Of a stretch of DNA of 64,000 nt, positions 43,570 through 53,692 are shown in pieces. The DNA is from Desulfomonile tiedjei (GTDB taxonomy: Bacteria; Desulfobacterota; Desulfomonilia; Desulfomonilales; Desulfomonilaceae). The stretch spans positions 124,001-188,000 of the forward strand of contig JACRDG010000112.1 in the NCBI GenBank assembly GCA_016218715.1, written 5' to 3'. The first letter of the stretch is position 1; every line of letters begins with the position of its first letter. The notes under the pieces are model-generated. The model did no database searches. It was not told the DNA's origin and saw only the letters and a program-made list of their open reading frames with translations. The position numbers and the translations under genes are program-made.

Positions 43570-45660
43570 ATGATGAAAGCTCTTTACGACAAAAAAGCAA
43601 CGACTCGACGGAAGACTCCGTCTCATGGAACGAGAACCGAGAGACTCCGACGGGAGCGCGTAACCGGCAAAGAACCGCGGCCGCATCGGGCAGCTCAACG
43701 GCTCCTCGCGGACATTGGAACACCCGAACCCGCCCCCTTTGTACCTGATCCGTTTCAGCTTGAAGCCGTCACCCGGATTATGCACGAAGATGTGCTAGTG
43801 GTGGCGCCCACCGGTTCCGGCAAAACGTGGATCGCGCTGGAAGCGACGAAAAAGTACCTCGCCGCTGCAGCCAAGGTCTGGTACGCGACTCCGCTCAAGG
43901 CGCTCTCCAATGCCAAATATGAAGAGTTCGGTGAAGCGCTGGGACCGGAACGCGTCGGCATCTTGACCGGCGATCGGAAGGAAAACCCGGACGCGGAGTT
44001 CATTGTCGGCACGACCGAGATCCTTCGCAATCAACTCTACGATGCTATGCAGAGTGGCGAGGATCTCGACTTGCACCTCGTGGTCCTGGATGAGGCTCAC
44101 TACCTGGGAGACCCGGAAAGAGGGGTCGTCTGGGAAGAGGTGATGATCTATCTCCCCGCGAGGGTGCACATCCTCCTCCTGTCAGCGACCGTCTCGAACG
44201 CAAACGAGGTGGTCCAGTGGCTCCGCCATATCCGCGGTCGCAAGTGCTCGGTGGTGCAGGCCACAGGCCGGCCGGTTCCTCTCCACGCGCTCTTCAGGAT
44301 GCCAAACGGCGAGATTACGCCCCTTCTGGACGGGCAAAAGCTGTTTCCCAAAGTGGCGCCTTTCGCTCAGGTCCAGCGAAAAGCAAGACGCTCACGGGAA
44401 TTCCCGGCCCCGGACATGAACGAGATTATCGCGACGCTTCGGGAGTGTCACCTCCTCCCCGCGATCATCTTCATGAAAGCGAGGGCCGAGTGTGACCGAG
44501 CCATTGAAAGGCTCGCGCCTTCGTCTGTGGCTCCTCACGAAGACGGTTTTGAGGCCGCGGTCAGGACGTACGTGGAACCGTACCCCGAACTGAGCAACCA
44601 CCGAGGCCTGGAAGATCTGCTCGTGACGCGGGCCGGTTCCCATCATGCAGGACAACTCCCCGGATGGCGGCTCCTGATCGAGAAGATGATGGTGCTCGGC
44701 TATCTGGACGTCATCTTTTCCACATCAACCGTGGCCGCAGGGGTCAACTTTCCTGCCAGGACGGTGGTGCTGCTGCAGAGCGACCGCTTCAACGGGACGT
44801 CTTTCGTTGACATGTCCGCCACGGACCTGCACCAGATGACCGGCCGGGCCGGCCGCCGCGGCAAAGACAATACCGGTTTCATCCTGGTCATTCCCGGCAA
44901 GTTCATGGATACCGGGCTGGCCAAGAAGCTGTTGCTCTCTCCCCCGGAGCCGCTGCAGTCGCGGATCACCGTCAACTTCTCGATGGTGCTGAACTTGCTG
45001 CTGTCCCACGATCCTGCCGGGGTTAAAGAGCTGCTCGGTCATTCATTTGCCTCGTTTCACAAGAACCCACGAGTCTCTGAGAAAGTAAATCGGCGCCTTG
45101 TCAGGGAATTTCAGGCACATCTCGACGTGCTGCAAGAACTCGGCTATGTGGACGAACATGGGGTACCGACTTATGACGGCAGGTGGGCTGCCAGGTTGCG
45201 GCTCGACCATCCGCTGCTCATCGCGGAACTCATCCGACAGGGTGAATTCCGAAACTGCGGTCCTCGGGAACTGGCCGCACTCATCGCCCCCTTTGTGACC
45301 GACAAAGACAAAGAAGTTCACATGACCAGGGAGTTGTGGCAAGACACCAGGTCGCTCTGGAAGTCGTTCCGCCGGATGGCCGGCCGGTTGCGGCCGATCA
45401 TGCAGTTCCTCGATTCACGTGGCTTTGCCATACCGCCCATCATGTTTTGGCCCGCGGCATCGGCGTTTCTCTGGGCGACGGAAGTGGAATGGAGTGAACT
45501 TACCAGCCACATGACTGCCGATGAAGGGGACCTTGCCATGCTGATGTTGCGAGATGCGGATCACCTCCGCCAGTTGCTCTCCCTCGAAGATGAAGAGCCG
45601 CAACTCGCCGCGACTGCAAGAAGGGCGCTTCAGCTCCTCATGAGAAGCCCTCTCATCTGA
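43570..45660 (+). CDS. Ski2-like superfamily 2 DEAD/DEAH helicase
   Basis: A 696-residue nucleic-acid helicase. Walker A is APTGSGKT near residue 80, DEAH in VVLDEAHYLG near 175, LLSATVSN is motif III and QMTGRAGRRGKD motif VI. After the two RecA domains comes a Ski2/Hel308-style helical region (about 480-696). Bacterial members of this group act in RNA turnover or DNA repair; the exact role is open. ATG 43570 is chosen since the upstream codons show no family resemblance. No partner gene is adjacent. Confidence 0.88.
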   Translation: MMKALYDKKATTRRKTPSHGTRTERLRRERVTGKEPRPHRAAQRLLADIGTPEPAPFVPDPFQLEAVTRIMHEDVLVVAPTGSGKTWIALEATKKYLAAAAKVWYATPLKALSNAKYEEFGEALGPERVGILTGDRKENPDAEFIVGTTEILRNQLYDAMQSGEDLDLHLVVLDEAHYLGDPERGVVWEEVMIYLPARVHILLLSATVSNANEVVQWLRHIRGRKCSVVQATGRPVPLHALFRMPNGEITPLLDGQKLFPKVAPFAQVQRKARRSREFPAPDMNEIIATLRECHLLPAIIFMKARAECDRAIERLAPSSVAPHEDGFEAAVRTYVEPYPELSNHRGLEDLLVTRAGSHHAGQLPGWRLLIEKMMVLGYLDVIFSTSTVAAGVNFPARTVVLLQSDRFNGTSFVDMSATDLHQMTGRAGRRGKDNTGFILVIPGKFMDTGLAKKLLLSPPEPLQSRITVNFSMVLNLLLSHDPAGVKELLGHSFASFHKNPRVSEKVNRRLVREFQAHLDVLQELGYVDEHGVPTYDGRWAARLRLDHPLLIAELIRQGEFRNCGPRELAALIAPFVTDKDKEVHMTRELWQDTRSLWKSFRRMAGRLRPIMQFLDSRGFAIPPIMFWPAASAFLWATEVEWSELTSHMTADEGDLAMLMLRDADHLRQLLSLEDEEPQLAATARRALQLLMRSPLI

Positions 45661-45723
45661 TACGAATCAGCATGTTACTTTGAAAGTGCGTCGCTGTTAC
45701 GGATCTTGGCCCGTGACTGACCG

Positions 45724-47799
45724 TCACTGACCGGCGGGCTCGGGCGGCACCACAATTCGTATGGCCCCGCCGTTCCAGAGCAGGGTCACCTGAGGACCCA
45801 CAGCCAGGTACTCGCCGACCCCGGGGATTTCTTTGAGCAGTGCGAAGTACTCGTCTCCGAGAAACTTCACGGTCTTCGTGGGGATGGAGGCACGGTATCG
45901 AATATCGATCCACGCACCCTTGTCTGAGCGGAATACCTTGTCCCCGACGCTCCGGTACCGATCTGCCTCCACCTCGGAGACCACGTTGGACGTCTTGAAC
46001 ATCCACAAGAGGGCGGAGGCGTCTTTCTGACCCAAACCGGGAAAGGGGACATCGCTACCGGAAACCACCTGGAACGGCGCCTTGAATCCAAACACTTCCG
46101 CCATACGAGCAATCTGGTGCCTGCCTTCAGGTTCCGGCCCTTTGAGCCAGTCCCGTTCCAGCAGGCGAGCCACCCGGCGCATGGCCCAGAGCGCGGGAAT
46201 GTACGGATGGCGCTCCTCTTTTTCGGGGAATCTGACGTTCCGTGTCACGGTCGTCACCTTACCTCGAACCCGCGCCTTGAGCACGACCGTTGCCTGGACA
46301 TCCCCCTTCCCTTCGTACCGTCCAAAGACCACGAGCCCCTCAGATCCCGACATGTCCGGTATCGGTTCGGGGCTGAGGTCCTCTGCGGAAAGGCCTCGAA
46401 AGCCCAGAGACACACCGGACGCTCGGGGTGGGGATACTGCGGCAAAGAGTCGGCGCATGATCTTGCCGAAATCTTCTTTGTTCGAGAAATGCAAACAGAT
46501 ACCTTTGTTGGATACGGCGATCCTGTCGAGAAGCGCCACGTCGGCCGAGACGCCGATGGCCAGCGTATAGACCCGCGCTCGCACTCTGTTTCGGCGCGTC
46601 ACGTCGTCTATAATATTCTCGCGGTTGGTTACACCCACGGTTCCCCGGCCGTCCCCAGCCACAATGACTACGCACGACCTTTTTCGTGACGAGAACTGCT
46701 CTAGAGCGCTCATGAGCCCGTTGTAAAAGTCAGTCCCGCCTTCGCTGGATGCAGTATTCACAAACTCGACCGCCTCGCGCACATTCTCCAGCGTGGCAGG
46801 AACCAGCCTGTGCGCGAATCTCGCGATTTTCGCTCTCACGACGAGCACGTTGAACCTGTCGGCCGGGCGCAATTTCTCCAGACTGAGCGTCAGCGCTCTC
46901 TTGCCCAGTTCGACATTCGTTTTTCCGAGGCTTTCCGACGCGTCGAGGACCAGCACCACATCCTTTTCCGGTTCGTTCTCCTTGGGCTGCAGGACCGGCG
47001 GTTCCAGAAACGCCATGAAAGCCCCCTTTTCTCCAGGTGAGCGGTGGGTCAGAACCCTTAAATCCAAGTCACGGCCGGCCAGCAGGGCGATGAGGGTGAA
47101 GTCGGTCCGTGCCGGCTTCTTGGCGGTCAAGGCGGTGACGAGGCATCTATGGGGAGCCTCTCTCTCCACGGAGATGTGGTGGGTCGGAGAGAACACGCTC
47201 CTCACCGACCGGGACATCTTGAAACGAACCATAATGTCCACGAGCCCCACCGGTCCCAGGGAGTAACGTTCTCCGGCCAAAGGAAGCGACAGCTCCAGCA
47301 GATCGCTCTGGATGGTGAGGGGCCTTTTGAACTCCACGCGAACCGAACACTGCTTCCGGATTCCCACGCTCACGCCGCGAACCAGCAGGATGTTTTTGCC
47401 CGCCAGACCCAGGAGTGCCGGATCTTTCATTCCTTCGGTGAACGCTCGCAACTCCGGGAAAAAGGCTTCGGCAGGGACCATCTGGAATGGGATGGCATGG
47501 CCGTTTACTTTCACCTCCACGTCCGACAAAGCTCCGTCACCGTTCAGAGGCATCATGAAAGAGCCTTCCAGAGGGAAATCGTTATCGTTGTGAAAGGTCT
47601 GGTCGATGCGGTACTCGACGGAGGAGTCGGAAACCGTGATCAATGTCTTGGACAGGAGGACGCTCAGTCGGGCAATCGCGAAGGTCTCGTTCTGAAACGT
47701 GGGGGGAAAGACGTGCAGGATTCCGCCACCGACAGCTTGTCTCGGCAAGACGCTCAGGAGGAAGAGGATGATCGGCAGGACGGGGATTCTGTAGGTCAT
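45724..47799 (-). CDS. Secreted VIT and von Willebrand A domain protein
   Basis: A 691-residue exported protein. A signal peptide (VLPIILFLLSVLPRQAVG) is followed by a VIT domain (about 30-160; SVEYRIDQTFHNDNDFPLEGSFMMPLNGD) and a VWA domain (about 265-450) with the metal site DASES in VVLVLDASESLGK. The C-terminal part resembles inter-alpha-trypsin-inhibitor-like proteins. It probably binds surface or matrix partners. ATG 47799 is the only start that gives a signal peptide; the frame stays open to 48087. Confidence 0.87.
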   Translation of the reverse strand: MTYRIPVLPIILFLLSVLPRQAVGGGILHVFPPTFQNETFAIARLSVLLSKTLITVSDSSVEYRIDQTFHNDNDFPLEGSFMMPLNGDGALSDVEVKVNGHAIPFQMVPAEAFFPELRAFTEGMKDPALLGLAGKNILLVRGVSVGIRKQCSVRVEFKRPLTIQSDLLELSLPLAGERYSLGPVGLVDIMVRFKMSRSVRSVFSPTHHISVEREAPHRCLVTALTAKKPARTDFTLIALLAGRDLDLRVLTHRSPGEKGAFMAFLEPPVLQPKENEPEKDVVLVLDASESLGKTNVELGKRALTLSLEKLRPADRFNVLVVRAKIARFAHRLVPATLENVREAVEFVNTASSEGGTDFYNGLMSALEQFSSRKRSCVVIVAGDGRGTVGVTNRENIIDDVTRRNRVRARVYTLAIGVSADVALLDRIAVSNKGICLHFSNKEDFGKIMRRLFAAVSPPRASGVSLGFRGLSAEDLSPEPIPDMSGSEGLVVFGRYEGKGDVQATVVLKARVRGKVTTVTRNVRFPEKEERHPYIPALWAMRRVARLLERDWLKGPEPEGRHQIARMAEVFGFKAPFQVVSGSDVPFPGLGQKDASALLWMFKTSNVVSEVEADRYRSVGDKVFRSDKGAWIDIRYRASIPTKTVKFLGDEYFALLKEIPGVGEYLAVGPQVTLLWNGGAIRIVVPPEPAGQ

Positions 47800-48096
47800 A
47801 TACCGCAAAGGCCTATAGTGGATCGCATTGTGAATGATCCGATCCGCAGGGACGCTCCAGCATGAGTCGACCAGGAAACTGCCAGCAGCACAATGCCTCG
47901 GATGCAGGACGGATCGGCTCGATGTCGCAGCATTTGTCCGAATGTCCGCGAGGTCCGGTATACCGCTAGAGGATTCGCTGCGAAGAAGATCGTCCTCTTC
48001 CTCGCGGCCGAGTGAGGGGTCACCCTGCACGTCGACCGGTCTGTGCCAGGCCGGAATGCTGCAACAGCACTGCCTGTTTCGGAGCATGAGGCCGCG

Positions 48097-48825
48097 TCAG
48101 GCCGGTTCGTCGCCTCCGCGGCCCAGTTCTCTGTCCCAATAGGCGTTGGCAGTAGCGACGAGCTCCTCGGTAGAGCAGATGTCTGCGGCAACAGCTTCCA
48201 GTACCCCCGGCGTCACGCTTCCCTTCAGCACTAGCTCCTGGCCGGCACTCCGTGCGGCATCCAGGACTGCCTTGACCTTCTCCGGATACCTGCTTCTCAT
48301 CAAGACGGAAAAGACCGCAGGCCGCAACAGGGCCCCACAGAATTCTGTGTGTAGGTTTCGCGCGACCCTTTTCATGTGGAGAACCAGGGGGTCAAAATTG
48401 TGGAGGCCGGGAAAGCCGCACACTGAAACGAGAAACAGCTTCTCGGGAAACTTCCAACGCAGCGGATGACGCACCCCTTCCTCATCGGAGATGAAGTGCG
48501 GGTCCATGAAGACCACCAGCCGATCGACGAAACACTTGGCCAGGGACGTCATCCCATCCAGATAAACCGGAGTGGCCACTACCAGCATGTCCGCGCTGCG
48601 AATCCGATCGATCAGACCCGACATATCGTCGGAATGAATGCAGATCCCCGGCGACTGGGCGTAACAGGTGAAGCAGCCCGTACACCGCTTGATGTTCTTA
48701 CGCTGCAGGAGAGCAATGTCAACCTCAACCCCTTCGTGACGGATTCCCACCAAAAAGGGATTCAATATCATCTGCGTGTTGCCGGCCTCCATGCGCGGAG
48801 CGGCATTAACAACGAGAATTCTCAT
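48097..48825 (-). CDS. Flavodoxin-like FMN reductase with C-x2-C-x2-C motif
   Basis: A 242-residue flavoprotein of the NADPH-dependent FMN reductase/iron-sulfur flavoprotein type. MRILVVNAAPRMEAGNTQMIL is the phosphate-binding loop; RCTGCFTCYAQSPGIC has the compact Cys motif that binds an iron-sulfur cluster in anaerobe members; VVATPVYLDGMTSLAKCFVDR is the flavin segment. It is cytosolic and typical of strict anaerobes. It stands between the kinase and VWA genes and may be in the same transcript. Confidence 0.88.
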   Translation of the reverse strand: MRILVVNAAPRMEAGNTQMILNPFLVGIRHEGVEVDIALLQRKNIKRCTGCFTCYAQSPGICIHSDDMSGLIDRIRSADMLVVATPVYLDGMTSLAKCFVDRLVVFMDPHFISDEEGVRHPLRWKFPEKLFLVSVCGFPGLHNFDPLVLHMKRVARNLHTEFCGALLRPAVFSVLMRSRYPEKVKAVLDAARSAGQELVLKGSVTPGVLEAVAADICSTEELVATANAYWDRELGRGGDEPA

Positions 48826-48902
48826 ACGTTACCTTCTCAAACGTCAACGGTCCTTGCGGAAAGCCGATCCTCGCGGCCAGCCTCGGAGTCCCGGTCAGCA
48901 AA

Positions 48903-50681
48903 TCAAAGCTTCAGGCGCAGCTTGCCTGGCTTCGTCAGCAGGCTTAGCAGATTATCCAGTCGCTCCATGTCACGGACGCGCACGTCGTCTTCGCCCGTCT
49001 TGACAATTTCAAGCTCTTCCAGCTTGCTCAGATACTTTCTGACCCGGTCTTCGTCCTCCAGCCCGAAGGCACCCGTCAAGCGTGCTATGGGTATGGCGTC
49101 GTCGTTGCCTGCCAGAGCTGTCCGATGGCACGTAATGAGCGCGTGGATCAAGCGAGAGAGCATGTCTTGAAACAACGAGCCCTCGATGAGGATTTCTGCC
49201 GAAGCAAGCTTCTCCACGAGGCTGATGACAACCTTGCCTGCGATATCGGGGCCGACCAACTGGGTGAAGGACTCCCGATCCAGGGCGATCACGTGCGTGT
49301 CTTCCTCGGCGATAGCCGATTCGATGCGAGATGTGCCGGCCAGCAACGCGGTTTCACCGAAGAGCGCTCCTTGGCCGATAAAGTCAAGTGTCTGCCGCTT
49401 ATCCCCCGCGGCCAGGAACGTCCTGATCTTCCCTTTCTGAATCACGTACACACGGTCCGCGGGATCGCCACACTCGTAAATGGTCTTCCCCGCGGGGAAG
49501 CACACGATCTGCTCGGTCGCACCATGGTCCTGGCCGGTTTCCGAACGGGAAACGCTCGGCGACGCCTGAACCGCGGCAGTCACCAGGTCAAGTGTGCGCC
49601 ATGCCTCGACACTCTCGTTCCCGGCGCCGACATCCTGGGTCCGAGTGATGTCCGTCAGCCCCTCTGCCAGCAGTTTGCGCATTCGTTGCCTGTCCAGCAG
49701 GATCTCTCGTCGGAACTGCTCTTTCATGTACTTGGAGAACGCGGTGGAATCCATGTCCAGTGACAGATTCTTGATGAGGGCGCGGAGATCTGCGATCATC
49801 CCTTCCATCCACGGATAGCGATCCTCCGGGTCCAGGGCCATCGCCTTGATGAGGACTGGGTGCAATGCTTTGGGTATCTTGGGATTCGACTCAACTTTTT
49901 GCCGAATATCCATTTCGAGGATCGATTTTACCGTGGCCTTTACCGTTTCCTGGTGATCGACCAGACGCTCTCCCGTAACCAGTTCGTAAAGGAGGACCCC
50001 CACACCGTAAATATCGACCCTGCGATCCACTGTTTTCCGCTGGAGTTGCTCCGGCGAAAAATAGAGAAGCTTCCCTGCCACGGGGAGGCCTTCTACTGGC
50101 TCACTCTCCAGGAACATCCTCGCAATACCGAAATCGATGATCTTTACCTCAGCCTCATACGACACCATGACATTGAACGAGTTGATATCCTGATGCACCA
50201 AGAGGAGAGGCTCTCCTGCAGGGCTCTTTCTGCGGTGGGAATACGCCAAGCCTTTTGCCACTTCCAGAGTCACATACATCGCAAAATCGAGGGAGATGTG
50301 ACGCCCCGTCCGGGCAGATTTGGCCAGAATGTAGGCTGCGTTGCGCCCTTCGATATATTCGAGCGCGATATAGTACTCCCCGCTGATCATCCCCATGTCG
50401 AGAATTTGGACGATGTTTGCGTGGTTCAGCCGGGAGAGGGTCCTCCCCTCGTTGACGAACCTGCGCACATAGCGAGGTTTGCTGACGTATCTCGGCAGCA
50501 GCTTCTTTATGACGACCGGTTTGTGGAACCCATCCACACCAACGCTCTTGGCCAAATAGATATCGCACATTCCTCCCTGAGATATGCGATCTATAAGCCA
50601 GTGACGTCCGAACCGCACCGGTTGGAAGGTCTGCTTCCGACCAGCAGAAGCTGACTGGACTGTAGCTTTTGGTTCTGCCAT
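48903..50681 (-). CDS. Ser/Thr protein kinase with C-terminal cyclic-nucleotide-binding domain
   Basis: A 592-residue Hanks-type kinase. The Gly-rich loop SQGGMCDIYLA, K59 in VVIKK, and DFG at 183-185 are intact; the catalytic loop reads HQDINSFN (H163, D165, N170) with Gln in place of Arg, as in some RD-less kinases. A cNMP-type beta-roll spans about 390-490 (IYECGDPADRVYVIQKGKI, FGETALLAGTSRIESA), and a winged-helix-like tail follows (about 495-575). It may respond to c-di-AMP, cAMP or another nucleotide. It is last but two in the block driven from DUF4388/MglB, 20 bases after the CheW-like gene. Confidence 0.9.
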   Translation of the reverse strand: MAEPKATVQSASAGRKQTFQPVRFGRHWLIDRISQGGMCDIYLAKSVGVDGFHKPVVIKKLLPRYVSKPRYVRRFVNEGRTLSRLNHANIVQILDMGMISGEYYIALEYIEGRNAAYILAKSARTGRHISLDFAMYVTLEVAKGLAYSHRRKSPAGEPLLLVHQDINSFNVMVSYEAEVKIIDFGIARMFLESEPVEGLPVAGKLLYFSPEQLQRKTVDRRVDIYGVGVLLYELVTGERLVDHQETVKATVKSILEMDIRQKVESNPKIPKALHPVLIKAMALDPEDRYPWMEGMIADLRALIKNLSLDMDSTAFSKYMKEQFRREILLDRQRMRKLLAEGLTDITRTQDVGAGNESVEAWRTLDLVTAAVQASPSVSRSETGQDHGATEQIVCFPAGKTIYECGDPADRVYVIQKGKIRTFLAAGDKRQTLDFIGQGALFGETALLAGTSRIESAIAEEDTHVIALDRESFTQLVGPDIAGKVVISLVEKLASAEILIEGSLFQDMLSRLIHALITCHRTALAGNDDAIPIARLTGAFGLEDEDRVRKYLSKLEELEIVKTGEDDVRVRDMERLDNLLSLLTKPGKLRLKL

Positions 50682-50701
50682 GCCTCGCTGGTTTCAGATG
50701 A

Positions 50702-52444
50702 TTATGGAATCGATGCCGAGTTTAATATCGCAAATGACGTGGCACCAAAATTGACTCGCGTCTGCCGGGTCAGATCAACCCCCTCGGGTGCGGTGCGATA
50801 GCCCAGTGACCTGTCCACGAGCAGAAAATATTCCTTGCCGCCTACGGTGAGATGCAGCAGCCACGCGGGGACCGGCGTGCCGTGCTGCTGCGACGCCGGC
50901 GGTTTCCTGAGCGGCAGACGCTGAACGGACTGTCCGCCGAGAATGATGGAGTTCTTGTCCCCGAACTGTTCTCCCTGAGCCTTGGTGATGGGGAAAAGAG
51001 CTGCAACCAGGGAAGACGGGATCGCCAGGGGAGTCCCCGCCCAAATCATGGTCAACAGTCCCTCGCCGGCAGGCTTCGCATCGAGAGCGCCCCCTTCACC
51101 ACCCCTCGATGTTGCCGGAACTGCCGCCGCGGACAATTCTTTGTGAAGGAAGGCAAGCTGACCGAGTCTTTCCGAAAAGAGTTGTTCCAGCATCCCCAGC
51201 CGGCGAATGATCTCCTCGCCCGACATGTCTCCGCCTTGGCGAAAAACCCCGAGTATTCGGGAAAAACGCTGGCTGACTTCCTCCAGAGAATGGATGGTAA
51301 TCTCCGCCTTCTTGATCAGAGTGGCGAAACGTTCCTGGGCTTCCTGGTCCCCGATAGCTCTGGAAACGGCTGCTGCCCCGGTCAAAACCTGCTCGAGAAC
51401 CTGGGTGCTGACCTCTTCTCCGGCCAGCTCTCCCTCTTGTCTCAACTCTGCTACGATTTTGGCCAGGCTCTGGCTCAGACCTTCGAGAGAGCGCACTGCT
51501 GAACCCACTCGCGACGGAAGCCCGGCTGAGCGTCCACGACCGGGCGGGGCTTCCGGAGCCTGGGTCTGGAGAGCAGCGGCAGGGCGAACAGGCTTGGCGG
51601 GTATCGGTGGTGGAGTCGGAGCAGACGGAACTGGGCGGAGTTTCGGCGCTGGCGGTCTCGGAGGTGCGGGTGGCGGAGCCGCGGGTTGCTGAGGGACTTC
51701 GGCGGGTTTTGGCGCCGCTGTCTCGCTGTCCGCCGAAATCACCTTAAAAAGATTGTTTACGCTGGAGGCCAGGTCATCAATGGTTTGCTTACTTTCCGGA
51801 GACTTCCGCATCAACTTCAGGACCGTCAGGCTCTCCTGAAGCATCTTCACGAGGGATGGATGGGAAGCGCCGCCTGGAGGCCGCTTGAAGCGCTGCAGAA
51901 CCCGATAGTTCATGGCCAGGATTTTTCGGGCCTGCTCGTTCTTGGAGAAATACGAGTCCAACTCCTTGAACCGGTCGGCGACCTCTTCGATCACTTCGGG
52001 AGTAACTTCCCATTCCAGGTTCAGGATCAGAGCTTCGATAAGTTCCGCGACATCGTCGAACGGCTGGCCGTCTTCCGCCGCAGAAAAGGCCACAGGGACA
52101 GGGGCCGGTTTGAGCGCCGGTTTGGGAACAGGTGCCGGTTTCGCGGCAGCCGGCTTGGCCGCGGGGGCTGACAGGACGGCATGAGGTTTAGCCGCGGGTG
52201 CCGGCTCGCCCGGTTTCTGCTGGAACGGCGGTGGGATCTCGATGGTGTCGCTGGTTCGAGCTTCTTGTGGCGCTACGGCAGGGCCTGCGTGAGTCGTCCC
52301 GCTTTGCTCGCGAAACGTCGCAAGAACGTCCAGTTCTTGAGTGGTCTCCTCGCTCAGGAAAGTACCCTGGAAGAGGGCTTCAATCTTCTTCCCGACAGCC
52401 TCTCCCAGTTCCTCGGGGCTCTTGGTTTTCTGCTCGTTAGCCAC
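50702..52444 (-). CDS. Pro-rich scaffold with helical and CheW-like C-terminal regions
   Basis: A 580-residue cytosolic protein. An N-terminal helix precedes a Pro/Ala linker (about 65-130), a helical domain (about 130-245; DDVAELIEALILNLEWEVTPEVIEEVADRF), a second Pro-rich linker (about 255-310), and a long coiled-coil region (about 325-450). The last 110 residues (LTMIWAGTPLAIPSSLVAALFP ... WLLHLTVGGKEYFLLVDRSLGY) look like a CheW-type SH3-like module. It lies between mglA and the kinase gene, so it may join the GTPase to the kinase. No family name is certain. Confidence 0.6.
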   Translation of the reverse strand: MANEQKTKSPEELGEAVGKKIEALFQGTFLSEETTQELDVLATFREQSGTTHAGPAVAPQEARTSDTIEIPPPFQQKPGEPAPAAKPHAVLSAPAAKPAAAKPAPVPKPALKPAPVPVAFSAAEDGQPFDDVAELIEALILNLEWEVTPEVIEEVADRFKELDSYFSKNEQARKILAMNYRVLQRFKRPPGGASHPSLVKMLQESLTVLKLMRKSPESKQTIDDLASSVNNLFKVISADSETAAPKPAEVPQQPAAPPPAPPRPPAPKLRPVPSAPTPPPIPAKPVRPAAALQTQAPEAPPGRGRSAGLPSRVGSAVRSLEGLSQSLAKIVAELRQEGELAGEEVSTQVLEQVLTGAAAVSRAIGDQEAQERFATLIKKAEITIHSLEEVSQRFSRILGVFRQGGDMSGEEIIRRLGMLEQLFSERLGQLAFLHKELSAAAVPATSRGGEGGALDAKPAGEGLLTMIWAGTPLAIPSSLVAALFPITKAQGEQFGDKNSIILGGQSVQRLPLRKPPASQQHGTPVPAWLLHLTVGGKEYFLLVDRSLGYRTAPEGVDLTRQTRVNFGATSFAILNSASIP

Positions 52445-52475
52445 AGTGTGTCTCCGAAGGGCTGAGTCGGCCTCG

Positions 52476-53108
52476 CTAACGGGTCGCTGTCAAACCCTTG
52501 TTCTTGAGAAGCCTGGTACTCACATCCACAACCGTCAATATGCAGATCTTCTTGAAGGTCTCTTTCACGCCATCCCCTCGCAAGGCACTGGCCGCGAACG
52601 ACGGGTACGCCCCTTGTGGATTCAGGTCCTTCTCCATCTCCTCCAGTGGGATCACCGCCACCTTGCTCCCCGCGAGATCCCGCTTGTTATATTGCAGCAC
52701 GATTGGCATAGATGAGATACTCTTGCCTTGCTCACGCAGATTGTCTTCCAGATTCTGAAGGCTCTCGATGTTATTGTTTCTCCTGGCTTCCAGCGAATCG
52801 GAAACGAACACAATTCCGTCGACACCTTTGAGCACCAGTTTTCTGGTATCGTTGTACCGAACCTGGCCCGGAACAGTGTACAGCGAGATTTTGATCCTGA
52901 ACTTGCCAATCTTCCCCAAATCCATGGGAAGAAAGTCAAAGAAGAGCGTACGGTCCCCGGCGGTATCTATCGAGAGAAGCTCGCCACGAACGTGCTCGCC
53001 CAGAGCTTTGTGGATCGTCATCAGGTTCGTCGTCTTTCCACCTCTTCCAGGGCCGTAATAAACAATCTTGCAATGAATTTCATCGGATCTGAAACTTATT
53101 ATGGCCAT
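52476..53108 (-). CDS. mglA: MglA-type Ras-like polarity GTPase
   Basis: A 210-residue small GTPase that sets cell polarity or motility in relatives. G1 is GPGRGGKT (residues 19-26), G3 is TVPGQ (residues 78-82) as in MglA rather than DxxG, and G4 is NKRD (141-144). The switch region SLYTVPGQVRYNDTRKLV is typical. ATG 53108 is chosen; the frame stays open to 53267 but the family begins at AIISFRSDEIHCKIVYYG. It is 32 bases after mglB, the usual pairing of GTPase and its GAP. Confidence 0.93.
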   Translation of the reverse strand: MAIISFRSDEIHCKIVYYGPGRGGKTTNLMTIHKALGEHVRGELLSIDTAGDRTLFFDFLPMDLGKIGKFRIKISLYTVPGQVRYNDTRKLVLKGVDGIVFVSDSLEARRNNNIESLQNLEDNLREQGKSISSMPIVLQYNKRDLAGSKVAVIPLEEMEKDLNPQGAYPSFAASALRGDGVKETFKKICILTVVDVSTRLLKNKGLTATR

Positions 53109-53140
53109 CAAGTCATCCTGTCGTGACTGCGATTTACCGA

Positions 53141-53557
53141 TTACGTGTTGAACCACTGCCTCAAGTTCTCGGCGAACATGGCTTCTATTTCTTCGAGGCT
53201 CTTCTTGACCTCCAGACGAACCAGCCCCAGGTGTGTGTTGTTGTTGAAGACGGTGATCATGAGGCATTCATCCCCGACGTTGGAAAAGTGAATGTTCTCG
53301 TCTCTTCCTTTGTGGAACAGCAAGGTGAACTCTTCCTCGCCAAAGAGACGGGCCATGGCCGTAGTCGCGCCGTAGCTGGCCGCGGTCAAAGCTGCCAGGG
53401 AGGCCACCTTCTCTTCGCTCATCTGTCCCTGGAAACCGATAAGTTGTCCCGCCTTGTCAATCAGCAGAACGGAATGAGCGCCGCTTCGTTTCAGCAAGTT
53501 CGCCAAAATCTGGTCGATGCGGTCAAGGGATTGCTTTGTAAGAATTAGATCTGCCAT
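53141..53557 (-). CDS. mglB: MglB-type roadblock/LC7 domain protein
   Basis: A 138-residue roadblock/LC7 protein, the GTPase-activating partner of MglA. RSGAHSVLLIDKAGQLIGFQG is the first strand pair, VASLAALTAASYGATTAMARLFGE the main helix and HLGLVRLEVKKSLEEIEAMF the closing segment. Length and pairing with mglA fit. A promoter with a perfect TATAAT box lies about 140 bases upstream. Confidence 0.93.
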   Translation of the reverse strand: MADLILTKQSLDRIDQILANLLKRSGAHSVLLIDKAGQLIGFQGQMSEEKVASLAALTAASYGATTAMARLFGEEEFTLLFHKGRDENIHFSNVGDECLMITVFNNNTHLGLVRLEVKKSLEEIEAMFAENLRQWFNT

Positions 53558-53692
53558 CTCTCGTGCGTAGCCGGCTTATCGCTTCACCGTTCCGGATCTT
53601 GCAGGATCACGGCTAACAAGTCTCAAATACAGGGAAAAACCACGCCGGCATCCCCCTTCCTCCAAATATGTTGCTTGAGCGTCCGCGACGGG

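Noticed and set aside
45724-48087. Longer start for the VIT/VWA protein at 48087
   Set aside because: It would bury the signal peptide at 47799 behind 96 residues of Cys/Arg-rich sequence with no match.
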